A DNA stretch of 46,480 nt, from NCBI GenBank assembly GCA_964058805.1, contig CAXKVV010000983.1, positions 1-46,480 of the forward strand, given 5' to 3'. This stretch comes from Schoenoplectus triqueter (taxonomy: Eukaryota > Streptophyta > Magnoliopsida > Poales > Cyperaceae). A program made the translations under genes and the position numbers. This document shows, piece after piece, positions 46,287 to 46,480 of the stretch (positions are counted from its first letter, which is position 1; each line of letters starts with the position of its first letter). The notes under the pieces were generated by a model. That model did not search any database. It saw nothing but the letters and a program-made list of their open reading frames with translations, and was not told where the DNA came from.

Positions 46287-46480
46287 TGTTAGAATTAATT
46301 ATTATTAATTACAATATGTATGGGCTTATATGTAATGAATATATATTATATAATGGACTGTCAAATTATACTCATAATGAAGTGATCAAATTCTGTATCG
46401 GGTTTATTATATGTCATGAGAAGTGAGCCCTTTAATGTGTAGAATGTGTATTAATGACTTTATGATTTAATGATGGCATG
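46287..46480 (+). mobile_element. Start of an LTR (U3), cut by the window end
   Basis: Starts TGTTAGAATTAATTATTATT, a typical Copia LTR start, and runs off the window. The reverse complement aligns well with 29755-29945, for example GGGCTTATATGTAAT, ATATATTATATAATG and TCATGAGAAGTG. The element may be complete beyond the window. Confidence 0.6.

Overview
This is a nuclear window from a flowering plant, most likely a eudicot. It is AT-rich, has intron-split genes with GT-AG junctions, and is crowded with LTR retrotransposon debris. I cannot name the species. Two intact protein-coding genes are present, both on the minus strand, and both could be rebuilt exon by exon with every splice phase agreeing. 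Most short open frames elsewhere look like chance or antisense shadows.

Layout. 38-2007: a minus-oriented solo LTR with a 5-bp target duplication. About 2218-3603: a possible PIF/Harbinger-like non-autonomous element. 4863-13145: a 17-exon gene for an 867-residue plant LETM1-like protein, with a transit-peptide-like N-terminus. Its intron 12 holds a perfect 80-bp inverted repeat around a 12-nt loop. 13146-15781: leader, promoter and unclassified DNA. 15787-27298: a nested retrotransposon. The host is a Copia element of Sirevirus type (TSD GGTTC, tRNA-Met primer site, decayed gag with two zinc knuckles, several polypurine tracts) that has no pol. Its 3' LTR is split by a 6,758-bp insert (19938-26695, TSD TTAAC, TG...CA ends) that looks like one giant solo LTR. 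27299-30888: intergenic DNA with smaller inserts and a minus-oriented LTR remnant.

30889-44962: a 15-exon gene for a 956-residue respiratory burst oxidase (plant NADPH oxidase), closest to RBOHE/RBOHF types and probably RBOHE. Two large introns (4,261 and 2,424 bp) hold a SINE-like remnant, a MITE-like element and low-complexity tracts. 44963-46286: upstream region with a TATA-like site and a G-box. From 46287 to the window end is the start of an LTR of the same family as the 29.4-30.0 kb remnant, in opposite orientation, so the oxidase gene is bracketed by inverted relatives.

The two genes show no evident pathway link. The oxidase makes superoxide at the plasma membrane and is Ca2+-regulated through EF-hands. 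The LETM1-like protein is probably an organelle membrane protein. The most unusual signals are the perfect intronic inverted repeat, the gag-only nested Sirevirus-like element with palindrome-array LTRs, and the giant solo LTR. I found no new enzyme system, CRISPR array, rRNA or convincing tRNA gene.
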